This document shows positions 31,892-41,280 of a stretch of DNA of 64,000 nucleotides, piece after piece. Both the position numbers and the translations under genes were made by a program. The number at the start of each line of letters is the position of its first letter. Position 1 is the first letter of the stretch. The notes under the pieces were generated by a model. It did no database searches. It was not told where the DNA came from and worked only from the letters and a program-made list of their open reading frames with translations. Source of the DNA: PALG01 sp964495885 (GTDB lineage: Bacteria > Bacteroidota > Bacteroidia > Flavobacteriales > Flavobacteriaceae); assembly GCA_964495885.1 (NCBI GenBank), contig CAZBWO010000002.1:124001-188000 (forward strand), read 5' to 3'.

Positions 31892-32986
31892 ATGAAAGCA
31901 GGAATTGTAGGGTTGCCTAATGTAGGTAAATCCACCTTGTTTAATTGTCTATCAAATGCCAAAGCACAAAGTGCTAATTTTCCATTTTGTACCATTGAAC
32001 CAAATATTGGTGTGGTAAATGTTCCAGATCAACGTTTGGTGATTTTGGAAGAATTGGTACAACCACAGCGGGTACTACCAGCAACCGTTGAAATTGTAGA
32101 TATTGCGGGCTTGGTAAAGGGCGCAAGTAAAGGGGAGGGCCTTGGAAATCAGTTTTTGGGTAACATTCGCGAGACAGATGCTATTTTGCATGTGTTGCGC
32201 TGTTTCGAAAATGATAATATTGTACATGTTGATGGAAGTGTAGATCCTGTTCGGGATAAAGAAACGATTGATATTGAACTTCAGTTAAAAGATTTGGAAA
32301 CGGCCGAAAAACGTATTGACAAGGTATTTCGGGCGGCAAGGACAGGCGACAAGGAAGCGCAGAAAGAGCTAGAGGTGCTGGAGCAGGTGAAGAGTGGACT
32401 TGAAGCTGGGGTTTCCGTTAGGGCAATTGAAATTTCAGAAGAAGCACGTGAGGAATACATTAATCGTGTACAATTCATTACAGATAAGCCTGTAATGTAT
32501 GTTTGCAATGTAGAGGAATCATCTGCAGCTTCCGGGAATGCCTATGTTGAAAAAGTAAAAGAAGCGGTAGCAAATGAGAATGCCGAAGTTTTGGTATTGG
32601 CCGTTGCTACGGAAGCAGATATCAATGAATTGGACAGTTTTGAGGAACGTCAACTATTCTTGGAAGATTTGGGATTGGAAGAACCTGGTTCTGCCAAATT
32701 GATTCGTGGTGCATATAAATTATTGAACCTTCAAACGTATTTTACAGCTGGGGAAAAAGAAGTGCGTGCATGGACAATCCCTGTTGGGGCTACTGCTCCT
32801 GAAGCAGCCGGTGTGATTCACACCGATTTTGAGAAGGGATTCATTCGCGCTGAAGTTATTAAGTTTGAAGACTACAAACAATTAGGTAGCGAAGCTAAGG
32901 TAAGGGAGGCTGGAAAATTAAAAATTGAAGGAAAGGAATATGTGGTGCAGGATGGCGATGTGATGCACTTTCGATTTAACGTATAA
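31892..32986 (+). CDS. ychF: Redox-responsive ATPase/GTPase YchF (Obg family)
   Basis: 364 residues. P-loop GLPNVGKSTLFN (~6-17), switch I FPFCTIEPN, G3 DIAGLVKGASKGEGLGNQFL (~66-85), then a coiled coil and a C-terminal TGS domain ending in GDVMHFRFNV. The altered G4 motif (NVEE) is what gives YchF its ATP preference. It binds ribosomes and affects the oxidative stress response in other bacteria. Confidence 0.97.
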   Translation: MKAGIVGLPNVGKSTLFNCLSNAKAQSANFPFCTIEPNIGVVNVPDQRLVILEELVQPQRVLPATVEIVDIAGLVKGASKGEGLGNQFLGNIRETDAILHVLRCFENDNIVHVDGSVDPVRDKETIDIELQLKDLETAEKRIDKVFRAARTGDKEAQKELEVLEQVKSGLEAGVSVRAIEISEEAREEYINRVQFITDKPVMYVCNVEESSAASGNAYVEKVKEAVANENAEVLVLAVATEADINELDSFEERQLFLEDLGLEEPGSAKLIRGAYKLLNLQTYFTAGEKEVRAWTIPVGATAPEAAGVIHTDFEKGFIRAEVIKFEDYKQLGSEAKVREAGKLKIEGKEYVVQDGDVMHFRFNV

Positions 32987-33016
32987 AAAAAGCGGCCAAT
33001 TTGGCCGCTTTTTTTT
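32984..33016. terminator. Bidirectional terminator
   Basis: AAAAAAAGCGGCCAA-TTTGGCCGCTTTTTTTT between ychF and the convergent lipoprotein gene; long perfect stem. Confidence 0.93.
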
Positions 33017-33020
33017 GCTT

Positions 33021-33635
33021 TTACAACTCCCTAAAGGTGGTTGCCATGTATTCAAATGTTTCTTTGTAATCGTCTTCCCTGCTTTTCAGCGTCCACTCCA
33101 TGATCATGTATAGGGTATCTTCTCCTTCGGCAAAAGTCATTAGGTAAAAAATATCAAAATCAATTCCGGGCACCCTTCCGGAAAGTTCTACTTGCTCTGC
33201 ATCCAGACCATTTAGTTTCATATTTTTAGGATCGGTGAGTTTGTTAACGCTCATCCCTTCCGTAAAGTAACTCATTTGGATCTCCTGATAGTTCATAGCA
33301 GGCGATTTGCTGGAATCATATTCGCCAAGTTCTTCAAAGGTGTCAATAAAATCCTGTTTCGGCTCTTCAATAATCGCCAAATAGGTTTCTTTAAAGATAT
33401 TTTGAAATTGCATAGAGGCATCTGCATTGAGCCCCGTGGTAGATTTCATATAATCTGGCACTGAAATTTCGTAAAGTCCTAAGGCAGATTCTTTTCGAAA
33501 GTCTGAAGGATCTACATTCGCAACTGTTTCACTGTCATCGGTATTGCTTTCCTCCTTTTTGTCTGAAGTACCTAAACAGGAAACTACTGCAAAGGCCAAC
33601 ATGCTAAGCATCAATAATTTGGTTAGTTTTTTCAT
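33021..33635 (-). CDS. Lipoprotein, function unknown
   Basis: 204 residues. Type II signal peptide MKKLTKLLMLSMLAFAVVSC (Cys20). An acidic linker (KKEESNTDDSETVANVD) is followed by a globular domain with LGLYEISVPDYMKSTTGL, IEEPKQDFIDTFEEL and a C-terminal YKETFEYMATTFREL. The layout resembles PsbP/MOG1-like lipoproteins that measure deviations in exported proteins, but I cannot assign a family with confidence. Confidence 0.75.
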   Translation of the reverse strand: MKKLTKLLMLSMLAFAVVSCLGTSDKKEESNTDDSETVANVDPSDFRKESALGLYEISVPDYMKSTTGLNADASMQFQNIFKETYLAIIEEPKQDFIDTFEELGEYDSSKSPAMNYQEIQMSYFTEGMSVNKLTDPKNMKLNGLDAEQVELSGRVPGIDFDIFYLMTFAEGEDTLYMIMEWTLKSREDDYKETFEYMATTFREL

Positions 33636-33806
33636 TTGAAAGAATTATGGGTTTTTAAGGTAACTAAGATAGTATATTCCAAAAATAATAAAAAACAGGG
33701 ATTTCCATTTTCTTAACAATTTGCCACCTATTTTGTTAATTACTTTACCTGAAAAGGGTTTCCGTTTTTAGGTTGAAATTTTATCTTAGCCGTGATAGAA
33801 CCTACG

Positions 33807-35660
33807 ATGATGGCCGAAGCGCAATATACTGAAGATAATATTAGATCCCTAGATTGGAAGGAGCATATCCGGATGCGTCCAGGAATGTATATTGGAAAAT
33901 TAGGCGATGGTTCTTCCCCAGATGACGGTATTTATATCCTACTAAAAGAGGTGCTGGATAACAGTATTGATGAATTTGTGATGGGGGCAGGTAAAACCAT
34001 TGAAATCCGTATTAAGGATCAGGAAGTTAAGGTTCGTGACTTTGGAAGGGGAATCCCGCTTGGAAAGGTTGTGGATGTAGTTTCCAAGATGAACACGGGG
34101 GGGAAGTACGATACCAAGGCTTTTAAGAAATCGGTTGGATTGAACGGGGTAGGTACAAAAGCTGTGAATGCCTTATCTGCTTCTTTTACGGTTACTTCAT
34201 TCCGTGACGGAAAACAAAGGGAAGCTAATTTTGAACTTGGCGATTTAAAACTGGATACAGACCTAGAGGAATCATCCAAGCGTCGAGGGACAAAAGTGAC
34301 CTTTATTCCAGATGAAAGCATTTTCAAAAATTTCAAATACCGTAAGGAATACGTAGAAAAAATGCTGAAGAATTACGTGTTCCTCAACCCTGGACTTACC
34401 ATTATCTTCAATGGGGAAAAGTTCAAAAGCGAGAATGGACTCAGAGACCTTTTGGAAGATTCCCTTTCCAAAGATGATATGCTGTACCCCATTATCCATT
34501 TAAAAGGAGAGGATATTGAAGTTGCGTTAACGCACCATAAAACACAATATAGCGAAGAATACCATAGTTTCGTAAATGGGCAGCACACCACGCAAGGAGG
34601 TACCCATCAAGGTGCTTTTAGGGAAGCCTTGGTGAAGACATTGCGGGAATTCTACGGAAAGAATTACGATGCCAGTGACATTAGGAAATCCATCGTTGGT
34701 GCCATTAGCATCAAAGTGATGGAACCTGTTTTTGAAAGTCAGACCAAAACTAAATTAGGTTCTACAGACATGGGAGGTAAAATGCCAACCGTTCGAACCT
34801 ACATCAATGATTTTATCAAAACCCATTTAGATAATTTCCTGCATAAAAATTCAGAAGTTGCCGAAAAGATTCAACGTAAAATCATGCAGGCAGAAAAGGA
34901 GCGCAAGGAATTGACGGGTATTCGGAAGCTCGCAAGAGAACGTGCTAAAAAAGCGAGCCTCCACAATAAAAAATTGCGCGACTGTAGGGTACACCTCAAT
35001 GATTCCAAAAGTGATAGAACTTTGGAAACAACCTTATTTATAACAGAGGGGGATTCCGCTAGTGGAAGCATCACTAAAAGTAGGGATGTGAATACGCAAG
35101 CTGTTTTTAGTCTAAAAGGAAAGCCGTTGAATAGCTACGGACTTAGTAAAAAGGTGGTGTACGAAAATGAGGAATTCAATCTTTTGCAAGCAGCTCTGAA
35201 TATTGAAGAATCTATTGAAGATTTACGCTACAACAATATTGTCATTGCTACCGATGCCGATGTGGATGGAATGCATATTCGTTTGTTATTGATTACGTTT
35301 TTCCTTCAGTTCTTTCCGGAACTGATCAAAGAAGGACATTTGTATATCCTGCAAACTCCTTTGTTTAGGGTTCGGAATAAAAAGGAAACCATTTATTGTT
35401 ATTCCGAAGAAGAGCGCGTCAACGCTATCAACAAATTAAAGCCTAATCCGGAAATTACAAGATTTAAAGGACTTGGCGAGATTTCCCCAGATGAGTTCCA
35501 ACATTTCATTGGGGAAAATATCCGTTTGGACCCTGTCATGTTGGATAAGGCCATGAGTATTGAAGAACTACTTGAATTCTACATGGGTAAAAACACCCCA
35601 GATAGGCAGGAATTTATTATCAATAATCTTAAAGTGGAACTGGACAAAGTGGAAGACTAG
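33807..35660 (+). CDS. parE: DNA topoisomerase IV subunit B
   Basis: 617 residues from ATG 33807 (an in-frame GTG at 33792 is possible). GHKL ATPase motifs: EVLDNSIDEFV with catalytic Glu, VRDFGRGIPLG, VGLNGVGTKAVNALS. Transducer domain, then TOPRIM with TEGDSASG and ATDADVDGMHI. Short ParE/GyrB form typical of Bacteroidota. Decatenates daughter chromosomes with ParC, whose gene starts 3 bases after this stop. A TATCTTAG -7-like element lies ~20 bases upstream. Confidence 0.95.
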   Translation: MMAEAQYTEDNIRSLDWKEHIRMRPGMYIGKLGDGSSPDDGIYILLKEVLDNSIDEFVMGAGKTIEIRIKDQEVKVRDFGRGIPLGKVVDVVSKMNTGGKYDTKAFKKSVGLNGVGTKAVNALSASFTVTSFRDGKQREANFELGDLKLDTDLEESSKRRGTKVTFIPDESIFKNFKYRKEYVEKMLKNYVFLNPGLTIIFNGEKFKSENGLRDLLEDSLSKDDMLYPIIHLKGEDIEVALTHHKTQYSEEYHSFVNGQHTTQGGTHQGAFREALVKTLREFYGKNYDASDIRKSIVGAISIKVMEPVFESQTKTKLGSTDMGGKMPTVRTYINDFIKTHLDNFLHKNSEVAEKIQRKIMQAEKERKELTGIRKLARERAKKASLHNKKLRDCRVHLNDSKSDRTLETTLFITEGDSASGSITKSRDVNTQAVFSLKGKPLNSYGLSKKVVYENEEFNLLQAALNIEESIEDLRYNNIVIATDADVDGMHIRLLLITFFLQFFPELIKEGHLYILQTPLFRVRNKKETIYCYSEEERVNAINKLKPNPEITRFKGLGEISPDEFQHFIGENIRLDPVMLDKAMSIEELLEFYMGKNTPDRQEFIINNLKVELDKVED

Positions 35661-35663
35661 CCC

Positions 35664-38351
35664 ATGAGTGATATACCTAACGAAGAAGAATTGGAAGATA
35701 AGGACGGTTTGGATACTTCCCCAGAAGAACAGGAAGAGTCCATTACGCGTGTTACTGGTATGTATCGTGATTGGTTTTTGGATTACGCCAGTTATGTGAT
35801 ATTGGAACGTGCAGTACCTGCCATTGAAGATGGTTTCAAGCCAGTACAGCGTCGTATCATGCATGCTATGAAAGAACTGGATGATGGCCGTTACAACAAA
35901 GTGGCTAACATTGTAGGGCATACCATGCAGTACCACCCACACGGGGATGCGAGTATTGGGGATGCCATGGTACAGATTGGTCAGAAGGATTTATTGATTG
36001 ATACCCAAGGAAACTGGGGAAATATCCTAACAGGTGATAGTGCTGCTGCTTCACGATATATTGAGGCCAGACTTTCCAAGTTTGCCCTAGATGTGGTATA
36101 TAATCCCAAGATTACAGATTGGCAGGCTTCTTACGATGGAAGAAAAAAGGAACCTATCAACCTTCCAGTAATGTTTCCCCTTTTGTTGGCGCAAGGTGCG
36201 GAAGGAATTGCGGTAGGCCTTTCCACTAAAATACTGCCTCATAATTTTTTGGAGCTTATTGATGCTTCCATTAAGCATTTAGAAGGAAAGCGCTTCAAAT
36301 TGCTTCCCGATTTTCCAACTGGCGGATTGATGGACGCCACACAATATAATGATGGGGAGCGCGGAGGAAAAATTAGATGTAGGGCGCTTATCAATCAATT
36401 TGATAAAAACACCTTGGTGATAAAGGAGATTCCTTTCGGAACCACTACCACCACACTTATAGACTCTATCCTGAAGGCCAATGATAAAGGGAAAATAAAG
36501 ATTAAACAGATAGAGGATAACACGGCGGCCGAAGTGGAAATCCTTGTACATTTACCCAACGGAATCTCTCCAGATAAAACCATTGATGCACTTTATGCAT
36601 TCACTAAATGTGAAAATTCCATTTCCCCGCTTGGTTGTGTCATTGAGGATAATAAACCTTTGTTTATTGGAGTTTCTGAAATGCTGCGCCGTTCCACGGA
36701 ACGTACCGTTGAATTGCTGAAAAGTGAGCTGGAAATTCAATTGGAGGAATTGGAAGGGCAGTGGCACTTTGCAAGTTTGGAGCGTATTTTCATTGAAAAC
36801 AGAATTTACCGTGATATTGAAGAAGAGGAAACTTGGGAAGGGGTTATTGCTGCTATTGATAAAGGGCTGAAGCCGCATACCAAACATTTGAAACGTGCGG
36901 TGACCGAAGAAGATATTGTACGACTTACCGAAATTCGGATTAAAAGGATTTCGAAATTCGATATTGATAAGGCACAACAAAAGATTGATGCACTGGAAGA
37001 TAAAATTGCTGAGGTTAACCATCACTTAAATAATCTCATCGAATATTCCATCAATTACTTCAAGCGTTTGAAAAAGGAATATGGAGCTGGGAAGGAACGA
37101 AAAACAGAGATTAAAATATTTGATGATATTGAAGCCACAAAGGTGGTTATAAGAAATACCAAGCTCTACGTAAACCGAAGCGAGGGCTTCATTGGTACCA
37201 GCATGCGTAAGGAAGAATATGTTACAGACTGTAGTGACATAGATGATATCATTGTTTTTACGGAAGAAGGTATCATGATGGTCACCAAAGTGGATGACAA
37301 AACCTTTATTGGTAAGAATATCATTCATGTTGCGGTTTGGAAAAAGAAGGACAAGCGCACCATCTACAATTTGATATACAGGGATGGATCACGTGGAGCC
37401 ACTTATGTAAAAAGATTTTCGGTAACTTCTATAATCCGGGATAGGGAATACGACCTTACTGCTGGCAACAAAGGATCTAAAGTATTGTATTTCACTGCTA
37501 ATCCAAATGGGGAAGCAGAAGTTGTAACAGTATTGCTTCGGCAAAGTGGTAGCATCAAAAAATTGAAGTGGGATCTGGATTTTGCAGATATTTTAGTGAA
37601 AGGTAGAGCTTCCAAAGGGAATATTGTCACCAAATATCCCGTAAAACGAATTGAACTTAAGGAGAAAGGGCTTTCCACACTTAAACCCAGAAAAATATGG
37701 TTTGACGACACTGTACAGCGATTGAATGTAGATGGACGTGGAGAGTTGCTGGGAGAATTTACCAGTGAAGATAGATTACTCATTATTAAACAAAACGGGG
37801 TAGTTCGTACGCCTATTCCAGAGCTTACCATGCATTTTGACGATGATATCATTGTCTTGGAAAAATGGGAGCCCAAAAAACCTATTTCTTTAATTTATTG
37901 GGAAGGGGAAAAAGAACTTTTCTATGTGAAGCGGTTCCTAATTGAAAATCCAGATAAAGAAGAGTTTATCATTTCAGATGATCCGAAATCATATTTGGAG
38001 GCTGTATTTACAGCTTATCGCCCTATGGCTGAAGTAGTTTTTGTGAAGGATCGTGGAAAAGATCGAAAACCAAACTTGGAAGTTAATTTGGAAGAATTCA
38101 TCGCGGTAAAAGGAATTGCCGCAATGGGAAATCAGCTAACCAAGGAAAAAGTTCTTGAAATCAACACCTTAGATCCTTTGCCCTATGATCCTCCCAAGCC
38201 TGTCACTACGGAAGAAATGGAAGTAGTAGATGAAGAAGAATTGGGGGGGGGTGCACCAAAAGATGCTTCAGAAACAAAGGCTGATAATAGTTCTTCTCAA
38301 TCTGATACCTCACAAGGAGGGGATGTGCAAGGCACATTGTTTGATGATTAA
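35664..38351 (+). CDS. parC: DNA topoisomerase IV subunit A
   Basis: 895 residues. Winged-helix and tower region with DGFKPVQRRIMHAMKE, YHPHGDASIGDAMV, and the cleavage tyrosine in AASRYIEARLS (~120). Coiled-coil arm ~400-470 (KIDALEDKIAEVNHHLNNL). The C-terminal beta-pinwheel is present, and residues ~840-895 form a Ser/Asp/Glu-rich tail. Partner of ParE. The tail with eight successive Gs at the DNA level (38247-38254, in a GGG repeat of Gly codons) is a possible slippage site but the frame is intact here. Confidence 0.95.
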   Translation: MSDIPNEEELEDKDGLDTSPEEQEESITRVTGMYRDWFLDYASYVILERAVPAIEDGFKPVQRRIMHAMKELDDGRYNKVANIVGHTMQYHPHGDASIGDAMVQIGQKDLLIDTQGNWGNILTGDSAAASRYIEARLSKFALDVVYNPKITDWQASYDGRKKEPINLPVMFPLLLAQGAEGIAVGLSTKILPHNFLELIDASIKHLEGKRFKLLPDFPTGGLMDATQYNDGERGGKIRCRALINQFDKNTLVIKEIPFGTTTTTLIDSILKANDKGKIKIKQIEDNTAAEVEILVHLPNGISPDKTIDALYAFTKCENSISPLGCVIEDNKPLFIGVSEMLRRSTERTVELLKSELEIQLEELEGQWHFASLERIFIENRIYRDIEEEETWEGVIAAIDKGLKPHTKHLKRAVTEEDIVRLTEIRIKRISKFDIDKAQQKIDALEDKIAEVNHHLNNLIEYSINYFKRLKKEYGAGKERKTEIKIFDDIEATKVVIRNTKLYVNRSEGFIGTSMRKEEYVTDCSDIDDIIVFTEEGIMMVTKVDDKTFIGKNIIHVAVWKKKDKRTIYNLIYRDGSRGATYVKRFSVTSIIRDREYDLTAGNKGSKVLYFTANPNGEAEVVTVLLRQSGSIKKLKWDLDFADILVKGRASKGNIVTKYPVKRIELKEKGLSTLKPRKIWFDDTVQRLNVDGRGELLGEFTSEDRLLIIKQNGVVRTPIPELTMHFDDDIIVLEKWEPKKPISLIYWEGEKELFYVKRFLIENPDKEEFIISDDPKSYLEAVFTAYRPMAEVVFVKDRGKDRKPNLEVNLEEFIAVKGIAAMGNQLTKEKVLEINTLDPLPYDPPKPVTTEEMEVVDEEELGGGAPKDASETKADNSSSQSDTSQGGDVQGTLFDD

Positions 38352-38365
38352 GCTTAAATCATCAA
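38341..38365. terminator. Weak bidirectional hairpin at parC / decarboxylase convergence
   Basis: TTGATGAT (38341-38348) pairs with ATCATCAA (38358-38365) across a 9-base loop. It includes the parC stop and lies 2 bases from the convergent gene's stop. T-runs are short, so termination strength is uncertain. Confidence 0.5.
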
Positions 38366-38367
38366 TT

Positions 38368-39759
38368 TCATGAAGGGATTTCCGTTAAGGAGTGCTTTTC
38401 CACAAAAGCTTCCAAGACAGTGAAGAAATTGAGAATATCTTGAGGTTCATTTTGTGCATTGATGGTCACCAATCTAATAAACTCATCATCTCCAAAAGAT
38501 CCGTATCCCACCATGAGTTTGGACTCTTTGTAAAGTTCGGTGCAAATCGTTTTGGCAGGGATTCCTTTGTAATTAAAACAAACCGAAATAGAATCCTCAA
38601 AACTGTACAGTGTGTAATCTGGATTGGATTGAATATACTTCAACGCAACGTTTGCCAATTCAAATTGCTTATCCACAATTTCCTCAAGCCCTTTCGTACC
38701 CACACTTTTCCATAGTGTCCAAAATTTAAGGGCATCGTTTCTTCTTCCGCACTGCAAGGAGGTTTTTCCGGGATTAAACTCGTCCCTATCGGTTTGGTAC
38801 AAATAATCTGCTTCATTGGAAAAAGAGTGGTATAGGTGCTCCTTATTTTTCACAAAAATAAGGGAACAGGAAAGGGGAGTACCTATCATTTTATGGGCAT
38901 TGAAACTAAAGGAATCTACTTTTTCCACACCAGCAATAAGCTTTTTGTATTTTTTGCTGAAAATGACCGAACCACAATAGGCCCCATCCACATGTAGCCA
39001 AACATCTTGTTTTTCACAAAACAAGGCCAAGGCCGAAATATCATCGAAAGCTCCTAAGACGGTAGTTCCCGCTGTGGCATTTACCATAGTAGGAAGGTAC
39101 CCATCCCTTATATCCTCTAACATGGTTTTTTTTAATTCCTCCAGCTCCATTCTTCCCTTATTATCCACTGGAATATAGCGAACTTGCTCCCTTCCAATGC
39201 CAGAAAATGCAGCATTTTTAGGAATGCTGTAATGCGATTCTGTGGACGTATATATGGTCATTTTTTTTGAAACACCCATATTTTTCACCCTGTGATCCTT
39301 TGCATCCCTTGCCATAAGCATGGCCATAAAATTGGTCATAGAACCCCCAGGAGCAATTGCTCCACCTGCTTTTGCATCCCAACCAATTATTTCAATTGTT
39401 TTGTCAATAATGGCTTTTTCAACACCAATCTGTGCGCCAGCAGCTTTATAGGTGTACATACTGTTATTTAGCAGTACAGCAAGCAGGTCACCAAGTACTG
39501 CTTTATCATTGCGGCCACCAAAAAGCTGATTAAAGAATGCTTCAGTGGCAGTTTTTGGAGTGGCTAAAACAATTTTTTTTAAGGATGCTGAAAATTCTTC
39601 TTCGCCCATGGCTTCTTCCTGAAGGCTAAGGTCTAAGGTGTTGAATAGATTTTCCGAAGGAATATATGTTGAAACGGGATGGGTGGTTTCGTCATCAAGT
39701 AATTGTTTCGCGATATCCTGAAACAGCGCTAAGGTCTTTTCCATATTGAAATTGGGCAT
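38368..39759 (-). CDS. PLP-dependent decarboxylase, cysteine sulfinate/glutamate decarboxylase-like
   Basis: 463 residues, group II PLP decarboxylase. Conserved blocks: FFNQLFGG (75-82), NNSMYTYKAAGAQIGVEKAI, PGGSMTNFMAMLMARD (138-152), PLP Asp258 in LHVDGAYCG, and Schiff-base Lys290 in FNAHKMIGTPLSC. The block LQCGRRNDALKFWTLWKSVG matches vertebrate CSAD/GAD closely, and the FFNQLF motif is, as I recall, the CSAD rather than the GAD form. It is divergent from a cysteine dioxygenase gene, so cysteine sulfinate is a likely substrate, giving hypotaurine. Glutamate, aspartate or diaminobutyrate remain alternatives. Confidence 0.85.
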   Translation of the reverse strand: MPNFNMEKTLALFQDIAKQLLDDETTHPVSTYIPSENLFNTLDLSLQEEAMGEEEFSASLKKIVLATPKTATEAFFNQLFGGRNDKAVLGDLLAVLLNNSMYTYKAAGAQIGVEKAIIDKTIEIIGWDAKAGGAIAPGGSMTNFMAMLMARDAKDHRVKNMGVSKKMTIYTSTESHYSIPKNAAFSGIGREQVRYIPVDNKGRMELEELKKTMLEDIRDGYLPTMVNATAGTTVLGAFDDISALALFCEKQDVWLHVDGAYCGSVIFSKKYKKLIAGVEKVDSFSFNAHKMIGTPLSCSLIFVKNKEHLYHSFSNEADYLYQTDRDEFNPGKTSLQCGRRNDALKFWTLWKSVGTKGLEEIVDKQFELANVALKYIQSNPDYTLYSFEDSISVCFNYKGIPAKTICTELYKESKLMVGYGSFGDDEFIRLVTINAQNEPQDILNFFTVLEAFVEKHSLTEIPS

Positions 39760-39875
39760 TTTGACTGGATAGATAGCATTTTTAAGCGTAATTTAATAAT
39801 AAAACCTAAAAAAGTTTTCATTATTTGTAAAACTGGGTTATATTTTTCGACAATAGAATTTATAGAACAATTTAT
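39760..39875. other. Divergent region, decarboxylase / cysteine dioxygenase
   Basis: 116 bases carrying both promoters. On + TATATTTT (39839-39846) is a near -7 match, 29 bases before the cysteine dioxygenase ATG, but the TTG upstream is only 11 bases away. No clear operator palindrome is seen. Confidence 0.4.
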
Positions 39876-40391
39876 ATGGAAACGGCATTGTGTGTGACTT
39901 CTTTAGATGAGTTAATTGTAGCCTTGGAGGAGCATGATCTTTCAGAATATCCCAAAATTTTGAAATCAATGGAAATTCCCGCTTCCAACTTTGATGCCTA
40001 TAAAACTTGGAATGACGAGGAATACACCCGAAATTGTATTATAAGATCTACTAAATTCGAATTATTACTTCTTTGTTGGAATGAAGGACAAAAAACTCCT
40101 ATTCATGGTCATGATGGACAACAATGCTGGGTATATCAAGTTGATGGAGAGGTTAAGGAGATACGTTACCAAAAGGATAGTCAAGGAGATTTGAAAGAAA
40201 CCAATGTGTTAGTAATGCAACCTGGCGATCTTTCTTACATGCATGATAGCATGGGGTATCATATATTGGCTAATGCCACAAAAGGCAAGGCTTGCACACT
40301 GCATGTATATATGCTCCCTATTGATAATTGTGAATACTTTTGCGAGAAGGACGAAGTATTTAAGGAAAAACCCCTAGCGTACGACAGCTAA
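39876..40391 (+). CDS. cdo: Cysteine dioxygenase with eukaryote-type cofactor residues
   Basis: 171 residues, cupin. Iron ligands His77 and His79 (IHGHDGQQC) and His129 (SMGYH). Substrate-binding residues Tyr50 and Arg52 (YTRN) match rat Tyr58/Arg60; His143 and Tyr145 (LHVY) match His155/Tyr157. Cys84 sits at the position of rat Cys93, which cross-links to Tyr157. Most bacterial homologues have Gly there (from memory), so this copy has the full eukaryotic set. Oxidises cysteine to cysteine sulfinate, the substrate of the divergently encoded decarboxylase-like enzyme. Confidence 0.92.
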   Translation: METALCVTSLDELIVALEEHDLSEYPKILKSMEIPASNFDAYKTWNDEEYTRNCIIRSTKFELLLLCWNEGQKTPIHGHDGQQCWVYQVDGEVKEIRYQKDSQGDLKETNVLVMQPGDLSYMHDSMGYHILANATKGKACTLHVYMLPIDNCEYFCEKDEVFKEKPLAYDS

Positions 40392-40392
40392 T

Positions 40393-40776
40393 TTATTCCT
40401 CCACTTTTACGGCAGTTCCTTGTTGTTTTTTCTGTTGTCCAACAATATTATACTCAAAAGTATACGTATTGTTTTTTGTTGATAGTATTTTCATGTGAAC
40501 CGCTTTTTCTTCCATCCGGTTTTTTGGATTAATTTTTTTCACGATATACTCACATTCATTAATCCATCGTATACTTGAAGTATCTGCTTTACCGCGGAAA
40601 TAATCAATTTCAATACTATCATTTCTAACGAAAGTAGTTGTTTCTACCTTAGTGCCTACAATCGCTTCAAACTTAAAAGTACCTGTTTTGAAATCACTAC
40701 AATCACGTTTTCCTTCAAAACATGAGAGGCAAGTAAACACATAACCAATAAGGAGAAGTTTTAAAAAAGGTTTCAT
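40393..40776 (-). CDS. Small lipoprotein-like exported protein
   Basis: 127 residues. Signal peptide with a lipobox-like TCLSC (MKPFLKLLLIGYVFTCLSC). The mature part is a small beta domain (GTFKFEAIVGTKVETTTFVRND, CEYIVKKINPKN) with several Cys and an overall basic charge. Homologues are sometimes mislabelled DNA topoisomerase IV (from memory); nothing here supports that. One base separates its stop from that of the convergent cysteine dioxygenase gene. Confidence 0.65.
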   Translation of the reverse strand: MKPFLKLLLIGYVFTCLSCFEGKRDCSDFKTGTFKFEAIVGTKVETTTFVRNDSIEIDYFRGKADTSSIRWINECEYIVKKINPKNRMEEKAVHMKILSTKNNTYTFEYNIVGQQKKQQGTAVKVEE

Positions 40777-40807
40777 TTCGCAAAGTTGATAAATTTACTT
40801 AGAAATT

Positions 40808-41218
40808 CTATTCATAAGATTTAAAACTTCCATCTTTAAAGAAAATCACGATACGATCAACCTCTTGATTTTCGTTTTTTGGTATTTGTTTAGAAGGGGA
40901 GAGATTTGTTTCGGTTATTTCTGAAAACAAATTAGAGGATGGAGTAGGCTCGTTGGTACTAATTTCCTTTTGATAGTTGGAAGGGTTTTCCCCGGAAGGG
41001 AAGGAACCTTTTCCATTGAGTAACCAATATAATTCCACTTCAGGAAATTCATTCAAAACCTTCATCACAAATTCTAGACTAGGCTTGTTTCTTCCCGATA
41101 GGAGGTGGGATATGGTAGAGCGGTTGAAGTCAATTTTTTCAGCAAAAGAAGTGGCAGATAACCCGTAATAATCGAGTATTTTTTGAAGTCTTTTTGAAAA
41201 ATCAGCTGTGTTTACCAT
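40808..41218 (-). CDS. XRE-family helix-turn-helix regulator
   Basis: 136 residues. HTH domain at ~8-62 (FSKRLQKILDYYGLSATSFAEKI, then recognition helix DFNRSTISHLLSGRNKPSLEF). The remainder is a flexible, Ser/Pro/Asn-rich region ending in DRIVIFFKDGSFKSYE. Single HTH, no sensor domain. Its own promoter contains an inverted repeat between -33 and -7, so it is probably autoregulated. It may also control the divergent M14 peptidase, whose promoter has related sites. Confidence 0.88.
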   Translation of the reverse strand: MVNTADFSKRLQKILDYYGLSATSFAEKIDFNRSTISHLLSGRNKPSLEFVMKVLNEFPEVELYWLLNGKGSFPSGENPSNYQKEISTNEPTPSSNLFSEITETNLSPSKQIPKNENQEVDRIVIFFKDGSFKSYE

Positions 41219-41249
41219 TGTAAATCCATCTTATGCAATAGCTACGTTA

Positions 41250-41280
41250 CAAATGTAAATAAACTACTTGTTTACTCCAA
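41250..41280 (-). promoter_or_regulatory. Promoter with embedded operator of the XRE gene
   Basis: Minus strand: TTG (41280-41278), 20-base spacer, TACATTTG (41257-41250), an exact -7 element. The inverted repeat TAAAC-TACTT-GTTTA (41260-41274) lies inside the spacer, a classical repressor position. Confidence 0.65.
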
